A stretch of DNA of 64,000 nt from Rhizobium phaseoli (GTDB lineage Bacteria; Pseudomonadota; Alphaproteobacteria; Rhizobiales; Rhizobiaceae), in NCBI RefSeq assembly GCF_010668805.1, contig NZ_WUFT01000025.1, forward strand, positions 1 through 64,000, given 5' to 3'. Below the pieces are notes generated by a model that saw only the letters and a program-made list of their open reading frames with translations, had not been told where the DNA came from and searched no databases. Below are positions 17,506 to 27,018 of the stretch, piece by piece. Position numbers and translations under genes: made by a program. Positions within the stretch are counted from its first letter, which is position 1. Each line of letters begins with the position of its first letter.

Positions 17506-18293
17506 TGACCCTCAAGGCCCGTGTCATCCCCTGCCTCGACGTCAAGGACGGCCGCGTCGTCAAGGGCGTCAACTTTCTCAATCTCGTCGATGCCGGCGAT
17601 CCGGTCGAAGCGGCGAAGGCCTATGATGCGGCCGGCGCCGACGAACTTTGCTTTCTCGACATCACTGCGTCCTCGGACAATCGCGAGACGATCTTCGATG
17701 TCGTATCGCGCACGGCCGACCAATGCTTTATGCCGCTGACGGTCGGCGGCGGGGTGCGCACCATCGCCGATATCCGCAAGCTCTTACTGTGCGGCGCCGA
17801 CAAGGTCTCGATCAATTCGGCAGCCGTCAGCAATCCCGACTTCGTCGCTGAAGCGGCCGACAAGTTCGGCGACCAATGCATCGTCGTTTCGATCGACGCC
17901 AAGCGCAGGCGTAGCCAAGCGGTCGGCGGCGACAATCTCAGCGCCTGGGAAATCTATACACATGGCGGCCGCAACGCGACCGGCCTCGACGCCGTCGAAT
18001 TCGCTCAGAAGATGGTAGAGCGCGGCGCCGGCGAGCTGCTGGTCACCTCGATGGACCGCGACGGCACCAAGGTCGGCTATGATCTGGAACTGACGCGGGC
18101 GATCGCCGATGCGGTGCGTGTGCCGGTCATCGCGTCGGGCGGCGTCGGCGACCTCGACGATCTCGTCGCCGGGGTGAAGGAAGGTCATGCCAACGCGGTG
18201 CTCGCCGCCTCAATCTTCCACTTCGGCACCTATACCGTCGGCGAGGCGAAACACTATATGTCGAAGTGCGGCATCGACATGCGTCTCGACTGA
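17505..18293 (+). CDS. hisF: Imidazole glycerol phosphate synthase, cyclase subunit
   Basis: A 262-residue barrel that joins ammonia from HisH to PRFAR, yielding imidazole glycerol phosphate and AICAR. Catalytic Asp11 lies in [14 protein letters not shown], and the partner Asp is in [16 protein letters not shown] and [10 protein letters not shown] are the phosphate loops. It starts with GTG, coupled to hisA. Confidence 0.98.
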   Translation: MTLKARVIPCLDVKDGRVVKGVNFLNLVDAGDPVEAAKAYDAAGADELCFLDITASSDNRETIFDVVSRTADQCFMPLTVGGGVRTIADIRKLLLCGADKVSINSAAVSNPDFVAEAADKFGDQCIVVSIDAKRRRSQAVGGDNLSAWEIYTHGGRNATGLDAVEFAQKMVERGAGELLVTSMDRDGTKVGYDLELTRAIADAVRVPVIASGGVGDLDDLVAGVKEGHANAVLAASIFHFGTYTVGEAKHYMSKCGIDMRLD

Positions 18294-18310
18294 ACCTTGA
18301 AAGCGGACAT

Positions 18311-18634
18311 ATGAGCGGATTTTCCCTTTCCGATCTCGAAAGCATCGTCGCAGAGCGGTCGAAAGTTTCGCCGGAGCAATCCTGGACAGCGAAGCTCGTG
18401 GCCGCCGGTCAACCGAAAGCGGCAAAGAAGCTCGGCGAAGAGGCGATCGAGGCCGTGATGGCGGCGGTGACCGGCGACCGCGACAATCTGACCTATGAAG
18501 CCGCCGATGTGCTCTATCACCTATTGGTCGTATTGAAGATTGCTGAAATACCGTTAGAAAATGTCATGGCCGAACTCGAGCGCAGAACCGCGCAGTCCGG
18601 CCTCAAGGAAAAGGCCGGCCGGCAGAGTTCATGA
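18311..18634 (+). CDS. hisE: Phosphoribosyl-ATP pyrophosphatase
   Basis: A 107-residue MazG-like helical pyrophosphatase for the second step of histidine synthesis. The metal-binding signature is [14 protein letters not shown] followed by [11 protein letters not shown]. It is a stand-alone HisE, not fused to HisI. The ATG at 18311 gives the typical [10 protein letters not shown] start. It overlaps coaA by four bases. Confidence 0.97.
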   Translation: MSGFSLSDLESIVAERSKVSPEQSWTAKLVAAGQPKAAKKLGEEAIEAVMAAVTGDRDNLTYEAADVLYHLLVVLKIAEIPLENVMAELERRTAQSGLKEKAGRQSS

Positions 18635-19626
18635 GTATCGCGACTGAGATCATCGGGGTGCCGGAAACGTTGGATCATTTCCAGTCGGACTCCTATTCGC
18701 CCTACCACTTCTTCTCTTCCGAACAATGGGCGAAATTCCGCGCCGATACGCCGTTGACGCTGACCAGCGACGAGGTCAAACGGCTGCGTTCGATGGGCGA
18801 TCCGATCGATCTCGACGAGGTCCGGCGGATCTATCTGTCGCTGTCGCGGCTGCTGTCGGCGCATGTCGAATCTTCGCAGATGCTGTTCGAACAGCGCAAC
18901 CGCTTCCTCAGCCTGTCCGATGTGACGAAGACGCCCTTCGTCATCGGCATCGCCGGCTCGGTCGCCGTGGGAAAATCGACCACGGCCCGTATCCTCAAGG
19001 AACTCCTGAGACGCTGGCCTTCCAGCCCCAAAGTCGATCTCGTTACGACCGACGGCTTCCTCCATCCGAACGCCGTGCTGCAGCGGAAAAAGCTGATGCA
19101 GCGCAAGGGTTTTCCGGAGAGTTACGACACGGCGGCGATCCTGCGCTTTCTCTCGGCGATCAAAGCCGGGCAGCCGGATGTGAAGGCGCCCAGCTATTCG
19201 CACCTCGTCTACGACGTGCTGCCGGACGAATACAAGATCGTCGACCGGCCCGACATCCTGATCTTCGAGGGCATCAACGTATTGCAATCGCGCGACCTGC
19301 CGGCCGGCGGCAAGATCGTGCCGATGGTCTCCGACTTCTTCGACTTCTCGATCTATATCGATGCCGCGGAAGACCAGATCCACAACTGGTATGTCGCCCG
19401 TTTCATGCGGCTGCGCGAGACCGCCTTCCGCGATCCGAACTCTTATTTCCATCGCTACGCCTCGATCAGCGACGCGGAAGCGCTCGAAATCGCCGGGGAT
19501 TTGTGGGCGAACATAAACCTGAAAAACCTGCGGCAGAACATTCTGCCGACGCGGCCGCGTGCCGATCTCATCCTGAAAAAGGGCAAGGATCATCTGATCG
19601 AACAGGTCGCGCTGCGGAAACTATAG
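18631..19626 (+). CDS. coaA: Type I pantothenate kinase
   Basis: A 331-residue bacterial pantothenate kinase catalysing the first committed step to coenzyme A. The P-loop [10 protein letters not shown] is around residue 110, and [14 protein letters not shown] and EGINVLQ are family motifs. The length is slightly above that of E. coli CoaA. It ends the his operon. The hisE-coaA linkage is a usual arrangement in Rhizobiales. Confidence 0.97.
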   Translation: MSIATEIIGVPETLDHFQSDSYSPYHFFSSEQWAKFRADTPLTLTSDEVKRLRSMGDPIDLDEVRRIYLSLSRLLSAHVESSQMLFEQRNRFLSLSDVTKTPFVIGIAGSVAVGKSTTARILKELLRRWPSSPKVDLVTTDGFLHPNAVLQRKKLMQRKGFPESYDTAAILRFLSAIKAGQPDVKAPSYSHLVYDVLPDEYKIVDRPDILIFEGINVLQSRDLPAGGKIVPMVSDFFDFSIYIDAAEDQIHNWYVARFMRLRETAFRDPNSYFHRYASISDAEALEIAGDLWANINLKNLRQNILPTRPRADLILKKGKDHLIEQVALRKL

Positions 19627-19647
19627 CAGGCGATTCTATTCCGGCGA

Positions 19648-20265
19648 TCAGTCTTGGGGATTGACGCGGCGCAGCGTCAGATTGATACGGCCGCCATTCT
19701 TCAGCAGCGTCGAGGTCGCCGGATGAATGCGGTCGACGCCGTGGAAACACAGTCTCCCCTCCCCGCCCAGAACCACCAGATCGCCGCTTGAAAGCTTGAA
19801 GGATAGCGTGCGATCATTGCGGTTGACGCCACCGACGCGGAACAGGCAGCTGTTGCCGAGCGAGATCGACACGACCGGCGCCTGCAAATCCCTCTCGTCC
19901 TTGTCCTGATGCAGGCCCATGCGCGCGTCGTCGGCGTAAAAATTCACCAGACAGGCTTCGGGCGGCTTGTCGTAGCCGGCAACATCATTCCAGATATCGA
20001 GCAACTCCTGCGGCATATCAGGCCAAAGCCTGCCGGTTGCCGGATGCGTCGGCTGGTAGCGATAGCCACGCTCCTTGTCGGTCACCCAGCCGAGTGGCCC
20101 GCAATTGGTCATGCGCACCGACATCGGCTTGCCCGTGCCGGGCATGACGGGCACATAAAGCGGCGCCTCGGTGACAATCGTGCGGATCACCTCGACCAAT
20201 GCCTCCTGACGCGCCCGGTCGAGGTAGCCGGGGAGATGGCGAATGCCGCTCAAGAGCCCCGGCAT
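19648..20265 (-). CDS. alkB: Alpha-ketoglutarate-dependent DNA repair dioxygenase AlkB
   Basis: A 205-residue Fe(II)/2-oxoglutarate dioxygenase that removes alkyl groups from DNA bases. The iron triad is in HQDKDE and FHGVDRIHP; the 2-oxoglutarate arginine is in RINLTLRR at the C-terminus. The nucleotide-lid region NFYADDARMGLHQ is also typical. It lies one base after the arfB stop and converges with coaA over a 21-base gap. Confidence 0.95.
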   Translation of the reverse strand: MPGLLSGIRHLPGYLDRARQEALVEVIRTIVTEAPLYVPVMPGTGKPMSVRMTNCGPLGWVTDKERGYRYQPTHPATGRLWPDMPQELLDIWNDVAGYDKPPEACLVNFYADDARMGLHQDKDERDLQAPVVSISLGNSCLFRVGGVNRNDRTLSFKLSSGDLVVLGGEGRLCFHGVDRIHPATSTLLKNGGRINLTLRRVNPQD

Positions 20266-20266
20266 G

Positions 20267-20710
20267 TCATTCGCCTCCGCTGCCGCCAGGGCGGCCCCGC
20301 ATTTTCTTGACTTCCGAGCGGCCGGATTTTTCCTTCAGGCGGCGCTCGACCGAACCCTTGGTCGGCCTGGTCTTTTTGCGCGGCGGCGGCGGCGGCTTGG
20401 CGGCCTCCAGAATCAGATCCTTCAGCCGTTCGCGTGCATCCTCGCGGTTGCGGTCCTGGCTGCGAAACCGGCTCGCCTCGATCATCAGCACGCCTTCCTT
20501 CGAAAGGCGGCGGCCGGCGAGTTTGACCGCATTGGTTTTGACGCGATCGTTGAGGGACGGCGAATTCAGAATATTGAAGAACAGCTGGACCGCGGTCGAA
20601 ACCTTGTTGACGTTCTGCCCGCCGGGACCGCCCGCCAGAACGAACTGTTCCGTCAGCTCCCATCCGGCGATGGTGATTCTGTCGTCGATATAAAGTGCGT
20701 CGCTGGCCAT
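20267..20710 (-). CDS. arfB: Alternative ribosome-rescue factor ArfB (YaeJ/ICT1 type)
   Basis: A 147-residue peptidyl-tRNA hydrolase domain with the catalytic GGQ in AGGPGGQNVNK. The basic C-terminal tail, rich in Lys, Arg and Pro, is what ArfB inserts into the empty mRNA channel of stalled ribosomes. The ATG at 20710 (MASDALY) is favoured over a longer frame. It appears to be co-transcribed with alkB, one base apart. Confidence 0.95.
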   Translation of the reverse strand: MASDALYIDDRITIAGWELTEQFVLAGGPGGQNVNKVSTAVQLFFNILNSPSLNDRVKTNAVKLAGRRLSKEGVLMIEASRFRSQDRNREDARERLKDLILEAAKPPPPPRKKTRPTKGSVERRLKEKSGRSEVKKMRGRPGGSGGE

Positions 20711-20765
20711 ACGCCGTTCTATCTCACATCGGCAGCCAGTTGAAAATATCGGCTGCAATCAAAGA

Positions 20766-20794
20766 AAACCCGGCAATCCTGCGATGCCGGGTTT
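20766..20794 (-). terminator. Terminator of pckA
   Basis: AAACCCGGCA (20766-20775) and TGCCGGGTTT (20785-20794) form a perfect 10-bp stem with a 9-base loop, 27 bases beyond the pckA stop. On the minus strand a TTCTTTG tract follows. Confidence 0.8.
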
Positions 20795-20820
20795 CACGTG
20801 AGTCAGAGATTTTGTTGTTC

Positions 20821-22431
<1,611 letters not shown>

Positions 22432-22541
22432 GGCTAATTCCCTTCGCTCAGGCTCGATGCCGTTAAACTAAGCGCGAAAATACGGGCAGGATTTTTAAAA
22501 CACAAGACGCTAAATTTGATAAAATGTAGTAATATCAGATA

Positions 22542-22556
22542 TTTAATCGATTTAAA
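22542..22556. promoter_or_regulatory. LacI-type operator candidate 1, upstream of pckA
   Basis: TTTAATCGATTTAAA is a near-palindrome with the central CG typical of LacI/GalR operators, about 110-125 bases upstream of the pckA ATG. Its centre is 30 bases from that of the second site, three helical turns. PckR, the known LacI-family regulator of pckA in rhizobia, is the natural candidate. Confidence 0.5.
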
Positions 22557-22570
22557 TTTATTGCTTCTAT

Positions 22571-22586
22571 TTTAAATCGTTTTAAA
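22571..22586. promoter_or_regulatory. LacI-type operator candidate 2, upstream of pckA
   Basis: TTTAAA-TCGT-TTTAAA is an inverted repeat with perfect 6-base arms around a central CG. It repeats the core of the first site at 30-base spacing, so one regulator could bind both on the same helix face. Confidence 0.5.
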
Positions 22587-22766
22587 TACCGCGTTGAAAC
22601 ATTTTGCCGCACTACTCCAGATTGCTGGAGAATTTCACGACAATCTTTCCCTTTATCTTTGCCACAATTTGTTCCACCTTTATCCTCCATAAGCGCATCC
22701 GGTCACTGAGACCGCCTGGGGAGAGCAAATCCGGGAGATTGCGCACTGATGACGGAGACCAACACC

Positions 22767-23501
22767 ATGCCGACAATCGCGCTCGTTGATGACGACCGCA
22801 ACATCCTCACCTCCGTGTCGATCGCGCTGGAGGCCGAAGGATACAAGGTCGAGACTTATACGGATGGAGCTTCGGCGCTCGACGGCCTTCTGGCGCGGCC
22901 ACCGCAGCTGGCGATCTTCGACATCAAGATGCCGCGCATGGACGGCATGGAATTGCTGCGCCGTCTGCGGCAGAAGTCGGATATTCCCGTGATCTTCCTC
23001 ACCTCCAAGGATGAGGAGATCGATGAACTCTTCGGCCTGAAGATGGGCGCCGACGACTTCATCACCAAGCCCTTTTCGCAGCGCCTGCTGGTCGAGCGCG
23101 TCCGCGCCGTGTTGCGCCGCGCCTCAAGCCGTGAAGCCGCCGCCGCCGGCACCAGCCCCGCCGGCGCGCCGAAGAACGGCGCTGTGCAGCAGGCCCGCTC
23201 GCTGGAGCGCGGGCAGCTGGTCATGGACCAGGAACGCCATACCTGCACCTGGAAGGGTGAGGCCGTAACCCTGACGGTCACCGAATTCCTGATCCTGCAT
23301 TCGCTGGCGCAGCGCCCCGGCGTCGTCAAAAGCCGCGACGCGCTGATGGACGCCGCCTATGACGAACAGGTCTATGTCGACGACCGGACCATCGACAGCC
23401 ACATCAAGCGGCTGCGCAAGAAATTCAAGATGGTCGACAACGACTTTGATATGATTGAAACGCTCTACGGAGTGGGATACCGCTTCCGCGAAGCGGCCTG
23501 A
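22767..23501 (+). CDS. chvI: Response regulator ChvI
   Basis: A 244-residue OmpR-family regulator. Receiver residues are the acidic VDDD at 7-10, Asp52 in [11 protein letters not shown] and the Lys of ITKPFS. A C-terminal winged helix contains [16 protein letters not shown] and [16 protein letters not shown]. With ChvG it controls acid response, exopolysaccharide, motility and host interaction in Rhizobiaceae. I chose the ATG at 22767 ([10 protein letters not shown]) because GGAG lies eight bases upstream; an in-frame ATG at 22749 would add six residues. The pckA-chvI-chvG order is conserved in the family. Confidence 0.96.
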   Translation: MPTIALVDDDRNILTSVSIALEAEGYKVETYTDGASALDGLLARPPQLAIFDIKMPRMDGMELLRRLRQKSDIPVIFLTSKDEEIDELFGLKMGADDFITKPFSQRLLVERVRAVLRRASSREAAAAGTSPAGAPKNGAVQQARSLERGQLVMDQERHTCTWKGEAVTLTVTEFLILHSLAQRPGVVKSRDALMDAAYDEQVYVDDRTIDSHIKRLRKKFKMVDNDFDMIETLYGVGYRFREAA

Positions 23502-23521
23502 GCCCACGCGGCGCAGCGCGA

Positions 23522-23551
23522 CTGCATAATTCCCTAGAGTGAGTTATGCAG
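23522..23551. repeat. Inverted repeat after chvI
   Basis: CTGCATAA (23522-23529) and TTATGCAG (23544-23551) are perfect 8-base arms around a 14-base loop, 20 bases after the chvI stop. It may be the outer part of the adjoining palindromic element, or a weak attenuator before chvG. Confidence 0.5.
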
Positions 23552-23565
23552 CAGTTTAAAGTGTT

Positions 23566-23606
23566 ACAGCCTCCTTTGCGCGTCTTTAAACGACGCGCGG
23601 CGCTGT
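23566..23606. repeat. Rhizobial intergenic palindrome (GCGCGTC type) between chvI and chvG
   Basis: Outer arms ACAGC (23566-23570) and GCTGT (23602-23606) enclose inner arms GCGCGTC (23578-23584) and GACGCGC (23592-23598) with a TTTAAAC loop. The sequence resembles a short element I recall as frequent between genes in R. leguminosarum and R. etli. Because it is non-coding it also limits how far upstream chvG can begin. Confidence 0.6.
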
Positions 23607-23666
23607 CGGAATGGTTGAGGGCTGCGGGCCGATTTATCTGGCCCCGCCCTTCGAAAGGGCCTGTCG

Positions 23667-25457
23667 TTGGCACAGTTGGTGCAGGAAAGGGATCTCGACG
23701 ATGCGGAGGGCGTGACCACCCGTCGCGTCAAAGGCCGCCGTTGGTCGCATCCCTTCACGCTGATCCGCCGTATCTTCGGCAATGCCGTGTTTTCGAGCCT
23801 GACGCGACGCATCCTGTTCTTCAATCTCGTCGCGCTGGTCGTGCTTGTCTGCGGTATCCTCTACCTCAACCAATTTCGCGAGGGACTGATCGACGCCCGC
23901 GCCGAGAGCCTGTTGACGCAGGGCGAAATCATCGCCGGCGCCATTTCGGCTTCCGCATCGGTCGATACCAACTCGATCACCATCGATCCGCAGAAGCTGC
24001 TGGAGCTGCAGGCCGGCCAGAGCATCACCCCGGTGCCGAACGACGAGGACCTCGAATTCCCGATCGATCCGGAGAAGGTCGCGCCGGTTCTGCGCCGGCT
24101 GATCTCTCCGACGCGCACACGCGCCCGCATCTTCGATGCCGACGCCAACCTGCTGCTCGATTCGCGCCATCTTTATTCGCGCGGCCAGGTGCTGCGTTTT
24201 GACCTGCCGCCGGTTGAAGAGGAGAAGCAGACCTGGAGCGAATGGTTCGCGACCCTGTTCAACAAGGCGCTGCAGCCCGGCAACCTGCCGCTCTACAAGG
24301 AAGCGCCGGGCGGTGACGGCTCGATCTATCCAGAGGTGATGAATGCACTCACCGGCGTACGCGGCGCCGTCGTGCGCACGACCGAAAAAGGTGAGCTCAT
24401 CGTTTCCGTCGCCGTGCCGATCCAGCGTTTCCGTGCCGTGCTCGGGGTGCTGCTGCTGTCGACACAGGCCGGCGACATCGACAATATCGTTCATGCCGAG
24501 CGGCTTGCGATCATGCGCGTCTTCGGCGTCGCGACGCTTGTCAACGTGCTGCTTTCGCTGGTGCTCTCGTCGACGATCGCCAATCCGCTGCGCCGCCTTT
24601 CGGCCGCCGCCATCCGGGTGCGGCGCGGGGCCAAGGCGCGCGAGGAAATTCCCGACTTCTCCGCCCGCCAGGATGAAATCGGCAATCTTTCCATTGCATT
24701 GCGCGAGATGACGACAGCGCTCTACGACCGCATCGATGCGATCGAGAGTTTCGCGGCCGATGTCAGCCACGAGCTCAAGAACCCGCTGACTTCGCTGCGC
24801 AGCGCGGTGGAAACGCTGCCCCTTGCCAAATCCGACGATTCCAAGAAGCGGCTGATGGACGTCATCCAGCACGATGTCCGCCGCCTCGACCGGCTGATCA
24901 GCGATATCTCCGACGCCTCCCGCCTCGATGCCGAACTCGCTCGTGTCGATGCCGGTTCCGTCGACATGGAGGTGCTGTTGCGCGACCTCATCGAGGTTTC
25001 ACGCCAGGTCAGGAGCACCAAGAAGCAGGTGGAGATCGAATATGCGATCGAACGCAAGCCGAACGTCAAGACGCGCTTCGTCGTCAACGGCCACGATCTG
25101 CGCATCGGCCAGATCATCGCCAACCTGATCGAGAACGCCCGCTCCTTCGTGCCGGAAAAGGGTGGCAAGATTACCGTGCGGCTGGTACGGACACGGTCAC
25201 GCTGCGTCACCACGATCGAAGACAACGGTCCCGGCATCCAGGCGGAAAATATCGACCGCATCTTCGAGCGCTTCTATACGGATCGACCGGAATCGGAAGG
25301 TTTCGGACAGAATTCGGGGCTCGGCCTGTCGATCAGCCGCCAGATCGCCGAAGCCCATGGCGGCTCGCTGAGAGCAGAGAACATCACCGATGCCGAAGGC
25401 GGACAGGTGCTGGGTGCCCGCTTTATCCTCGCTTTGCCTGTCGGCGCCGCCGCATGA
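23667..25457 (+). CDS. chvG: Sensor histidine kinase ChvG (ExoS)
   Basis: A 596-residue inner-membrane kinase that partners ChvI. Membrane segments are at about 50-70 and 283-305, bracketing a periplasmic domain with the conserved REGLIDARAESLLTQGEI start. A HAMP region follows. The H-box is VSHELKNPLTSLR, with N-box NLIENARSFVP, DNGPGI and GLGLSISRQIAE. In Rhizobiaceae the periplasmic repressor ExoR acts on this domain. The TTG at 23667 gives the length normal for ExoS; no better ATG or GTG with a ribosome site is in frame, so the exact start is uncertain. It overlaps hprK by four bases. Confidence 0.95.
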   Translation: MAQLVQERDLDDAEGVTTRRVKGRRWSHPFTLIRRIFGNAVFSSLTRRILFFNLVALVVLVCGILYLNQFREGLIDARAESLLTQGEIIAGAISASASVDTNSITIDPQKLLELQAGQSITPVPNDEDLEFPIDPEKVAPVLRRLISPTRTRARIFDADANLLLDSRHLYSRGQVLRFDLPPVEEEKQTWSEWFATLFNKALQPGNLPLYKEAPGGDGSIYPEVMNALTGVRGAVVRTTEKGELIVSVAVPIQRFRAVLGVLLLSTQAGDIDNIVHAERLAIMRVFGVATLVNVLLSLVLSSTIANPLRRLSAAAIRVRRGAKAREEIPDFSARQDEIGNLSIALREMTTALYDRIDAIESFAADVSHELKNPLTSLRSAVETLPLAKSDDSKKRLMDVIQHDVRRLDRLISDISDASRLDAELARVDAGSVDMEVLLRDLIEVSRQVRSTKKQVEIEYAIERKPNVKTRFVVNGHDLRIGQIIANLIENARSFVPEKGGKITVRLVRTRSRCVTTIEDNGPGIQAENIDRIFERFYTDRPESEGFGQNSGLGLSISRQIAEAHGGSLRAENITDAEGGQVLGARFILALPVGAAA

Positions 25458-25903
25458 CGACGGCTCCGAACATCCATGCGACGGCGATCATCGTCGGCAG
25501 AACGGGGCTGCTGTTCAGCGGACCTTCCGGCTGGGGAAAATCGATGCTGGCCTTCACCTGCATGACCGAGGCACGACGGCTCGGCCTGTTCACGGCGCTG
25601 GTTGCCGACGACCAGGTTCTTTTGTTTAAAGAGGCCGGCACGGTGATCGCGGCATGTCCGCCCTCGATTGCCGGGCTGATCGAACTTCGCGGCACCGGCA
25701 TCGTCCAGCAGGATCACATTCCACGGGCGCCGATGCACTACGCCGTGCTTCCGGGCAGCGCCAGTGGTGAAGATCGCGTGCCCCCCGAAGGCGAAATCGT
25801 TAGCCTCGCGGCCGGTTTTTCGCTTCCCGCATTGCGGTTGCTCACTGGCGTTTCGTCACCCCTTGCAATCCTGATGGCGAAAGCAGCCGATATCGGGCAT
25901 TGA
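25454..25903 (+). CDS. hprK: HPr kinase/phosphorylase, short alphaproteobacterial form
   Basis: A 149-residue protein that is only the catalytic half of classic HprK. The P-loop GPSGWGKSML is at about 23-32. The N-terminal domain found in Gram-positive HprK (about 310 residues) is absent, as is normal in alphaproteobacteria. It is expected to phosphorylate and dephosphorylate the regulatory serine of HPr, whose gene is two genes downstream. Overlap with chvG ties the PTS-derived signal to the ChvG/ChvI system. Confidence 0.93.
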   Translation: MTTAPNIHATAIIVGRTGLLFSGPSGWGKSMLAFTCMTEARRLGLFTALVADDQVLLFKEAGTVIAACPPSIAGLIELRGTGIVQQDHIPRAPMHYAVLPGSASGEDRVPPEGEIVSLAAGFSLPALRLLTGVSSPLAILMAKAADIGH

Positions 25904-26053
25904 AGCCTTCCGGATTGATCAATCTGCCTTATATATTCGCATTTTTATCTTGCACTTCGGCTTTTCATGGCCAAGATGTGCCCCCACCGGTGGACGTAAT
26001 TGCTGCATTGCGATATTGGGGCCACCGTTGGCGTATATGGGAGCAGTAATATC
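25904..26053. promoter_or_regulatory. hprK to EIIA-Man gap with a 12-bp palindrome
   Basis: GATTGATCAATC (25913-25924) is a perfect self-complementary 12-mer ten bases after the hprK stop, followed by the AT-rich CTTATATATTCGC. The spacing suggests a separate promoter for the EIIA-Man and HPr genes. I see no terminator here. Confidence 0.35.
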
Positions 26054-26455
26054 ATGATCGGACTTGTGCTTGTCACTCATGGCAAGCTGGCTGAAGAGTT
26101 TCGTCATGCTGTCGAGCACGTCGTCGGTCCTCAGAAATTCATCGAGACGGTCTGCATTGGCCCCGAAGACGACATGGATCAAAGACGGCAGGACATTCTC
26201 GAAGCTGTTTCCGGTGCCGATGATGGCCATGGCGTCGTCATTCTGACCGACATGTTCGGAGGCACGCCGTCCAATCTTGCCATTTCAGTCATGAGCAGCG
26301 GCCATACCGAGGTCATTGCCGGCGTCAACCTGCCGATGCTGATCAAGCTCGCCGGCGTGCGTGGCGAGAACAACATGGAGAAGGCGCTGGTGGAGGCTTC
26401 CGAAGCCGGGCGGAAATATATCAATGTCGCGAGCCGCGTGCTCAGCGGAAAATAA
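26054..26455 (+). CDS. PTS EIIA component, mannose family (regulatory)
   Basis: A 133-residue EIIA-Man fold. The phosphorylated histidine is in LVTHGKLAEEF (about residue 9), and DMFGGTPSNLA is the family's second conserved motif. There is no EIIB, EIIC or EIID gene nearby, so it is a regulatory, non-transporting PTS component, as is usual in Rhizobiales. The ATG at 26054 follows GGGAG. It is nine bases upstream of the HPr gene. Confidence 0.94.
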   Translation: MIGLVLVTHGKLAEEFRHAVEHVVGPQKFIETVCIGPEDDMDQRRQDILEAVSGADDGHGVVILTDMFGGTPSNLAISVMSSGHTEVIAGVNLPMLIKLAGVRGENNMEKALVEASEAGRKYINVASRVLSGK

Positions 26456-26464
26456 CGGCCCTCC

Positions 26465-26740
26465 ATGACATCGCTCTCCCGAGAACTCCTGATCATCAAC
26501 AAGCGCGGTCTCCACGCCCGCGCCTCGGCCAAATTCGTGCAAATGGTCGAGACCTTCGATGCCGCCATCACCGTTTCCAAGGACGGAATGACGGTCGGCG
26601 GCACCTCTATCATGGGCCTGATGATGCTTGCGGCCAGCCCCGGCTCGAGCGTCGTCGTCTCGGCAAGCGGCAGCCAGGCCGAGCAAGCGCTGGAGGCCCT
26701 GGACCAACTGATCCAGAACCGGTTCGGCGAAGAGATGTGA
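26465..26740 (+). CDS. ptsH: Phosphocarrier protein HPr
   Basis: A 91-residue HPr. The PEP-dependent phosphorylation histidine is in NKRGLHARASAKF (about residue 17), and the regulatory serine lies in GGTSIMGLMML, the site HprK would modify. It receives phosphate from EI, encoded elsewhere, and passes it to EIIA-Man just upstream. Together they form a regulatory cascade thought to report carbon or nitrogen status. Confidence 0.95.
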   Translation: MTSLSRELLIINKRGLHARASAKFVQMVETFDAAITVSKDGMTVGGTSIMGLMMLAASPGSSVVVSASGSQAEQALEALDQLIQNRFGEEM

Positions 26741-26763
26741 TCGCCAACAGCGATCATATAAAC

Positions 26764-26783
26764 ATATAAAGACTTCTTTATAT
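26764..26783. promoter_or_regulatory. Operator-like palindrome upstream of ahcY (SahR-type candidate)
   Basis: ATATAAAGA (26764-26772), CT, TCTTTATAT (26775-26783) is a perfect inverted repeat with 9-base arms. It matches the kind of AT-rich palindrome described for SahR and related ArsR-family regulators of methionine-cycle genes in Proteobacteria; I recall the consensus only roughly. ahcY, which removes S-adenosylhomocysteine, is a logical target. It lies 235 bases from the ahcY ATG, implying a long leader. Confidence 0.5.
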
Positions 26784-26892
26784 CCTTATTGCCTTCGCAT
26801 CCGAAGCCTGCTAAACGGCGGATATGCCGTGCGCTAAGGTGCGGTGCATCGAACTTGCTTCATGCGGACGCGCTTTAGCTCTCTGTCCTTGT

Positions 26893-26936
26893 GCATGTCG
26901 TTATCCCGGAGCCGCTGCACACGTCCGGGCGATATA
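26893..26936. repeat. Rhizobial intergenic palindrome (GCATGTCG type), copy 1
   Basis: GCATGTCGTTAT then CCCGGA … TCCGGG arms around GCCGCTGCACACG, closing with CGATATAC, an eroded partner of GCATGTCG. Two further related copies are at 43026 and 45958. It sits in the leader of ahcY. Confidence 0.6.
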
Positions 26937-27018
26937 CATGAACACACGGCCCATCCGTCGCGCGGCTATCTTCGCGCCTGCACCAATTTTTGAGACGTTT
27001 TTCAGCCTGGAGACCCCT

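Larger units (their letters stand above)
22432..22748. promoter_or_regulatory. Divergent pckA/chvI control region (317 bases, AT-rich)
   Basis: This gap is much richer in A+T than the genes around it and has no plausible reading frame. The half nearer pckA carries the two operator-like palindromes described separately. The half nearer chvI contains a CCAGattgCTGG hairpin (22617-22628) and no clear consensus promoter. It must hold promoters for both genes. Confidence 0.7.

Noticed and set aside
26741-27018. Possible SAH or SAM riboswitch in the ahcY leader
   Set aside because: I could not fold the leader into the conserved cores of those riboswitches; the leader contains an intergenic repeat and a DNA-type palindrome instead.
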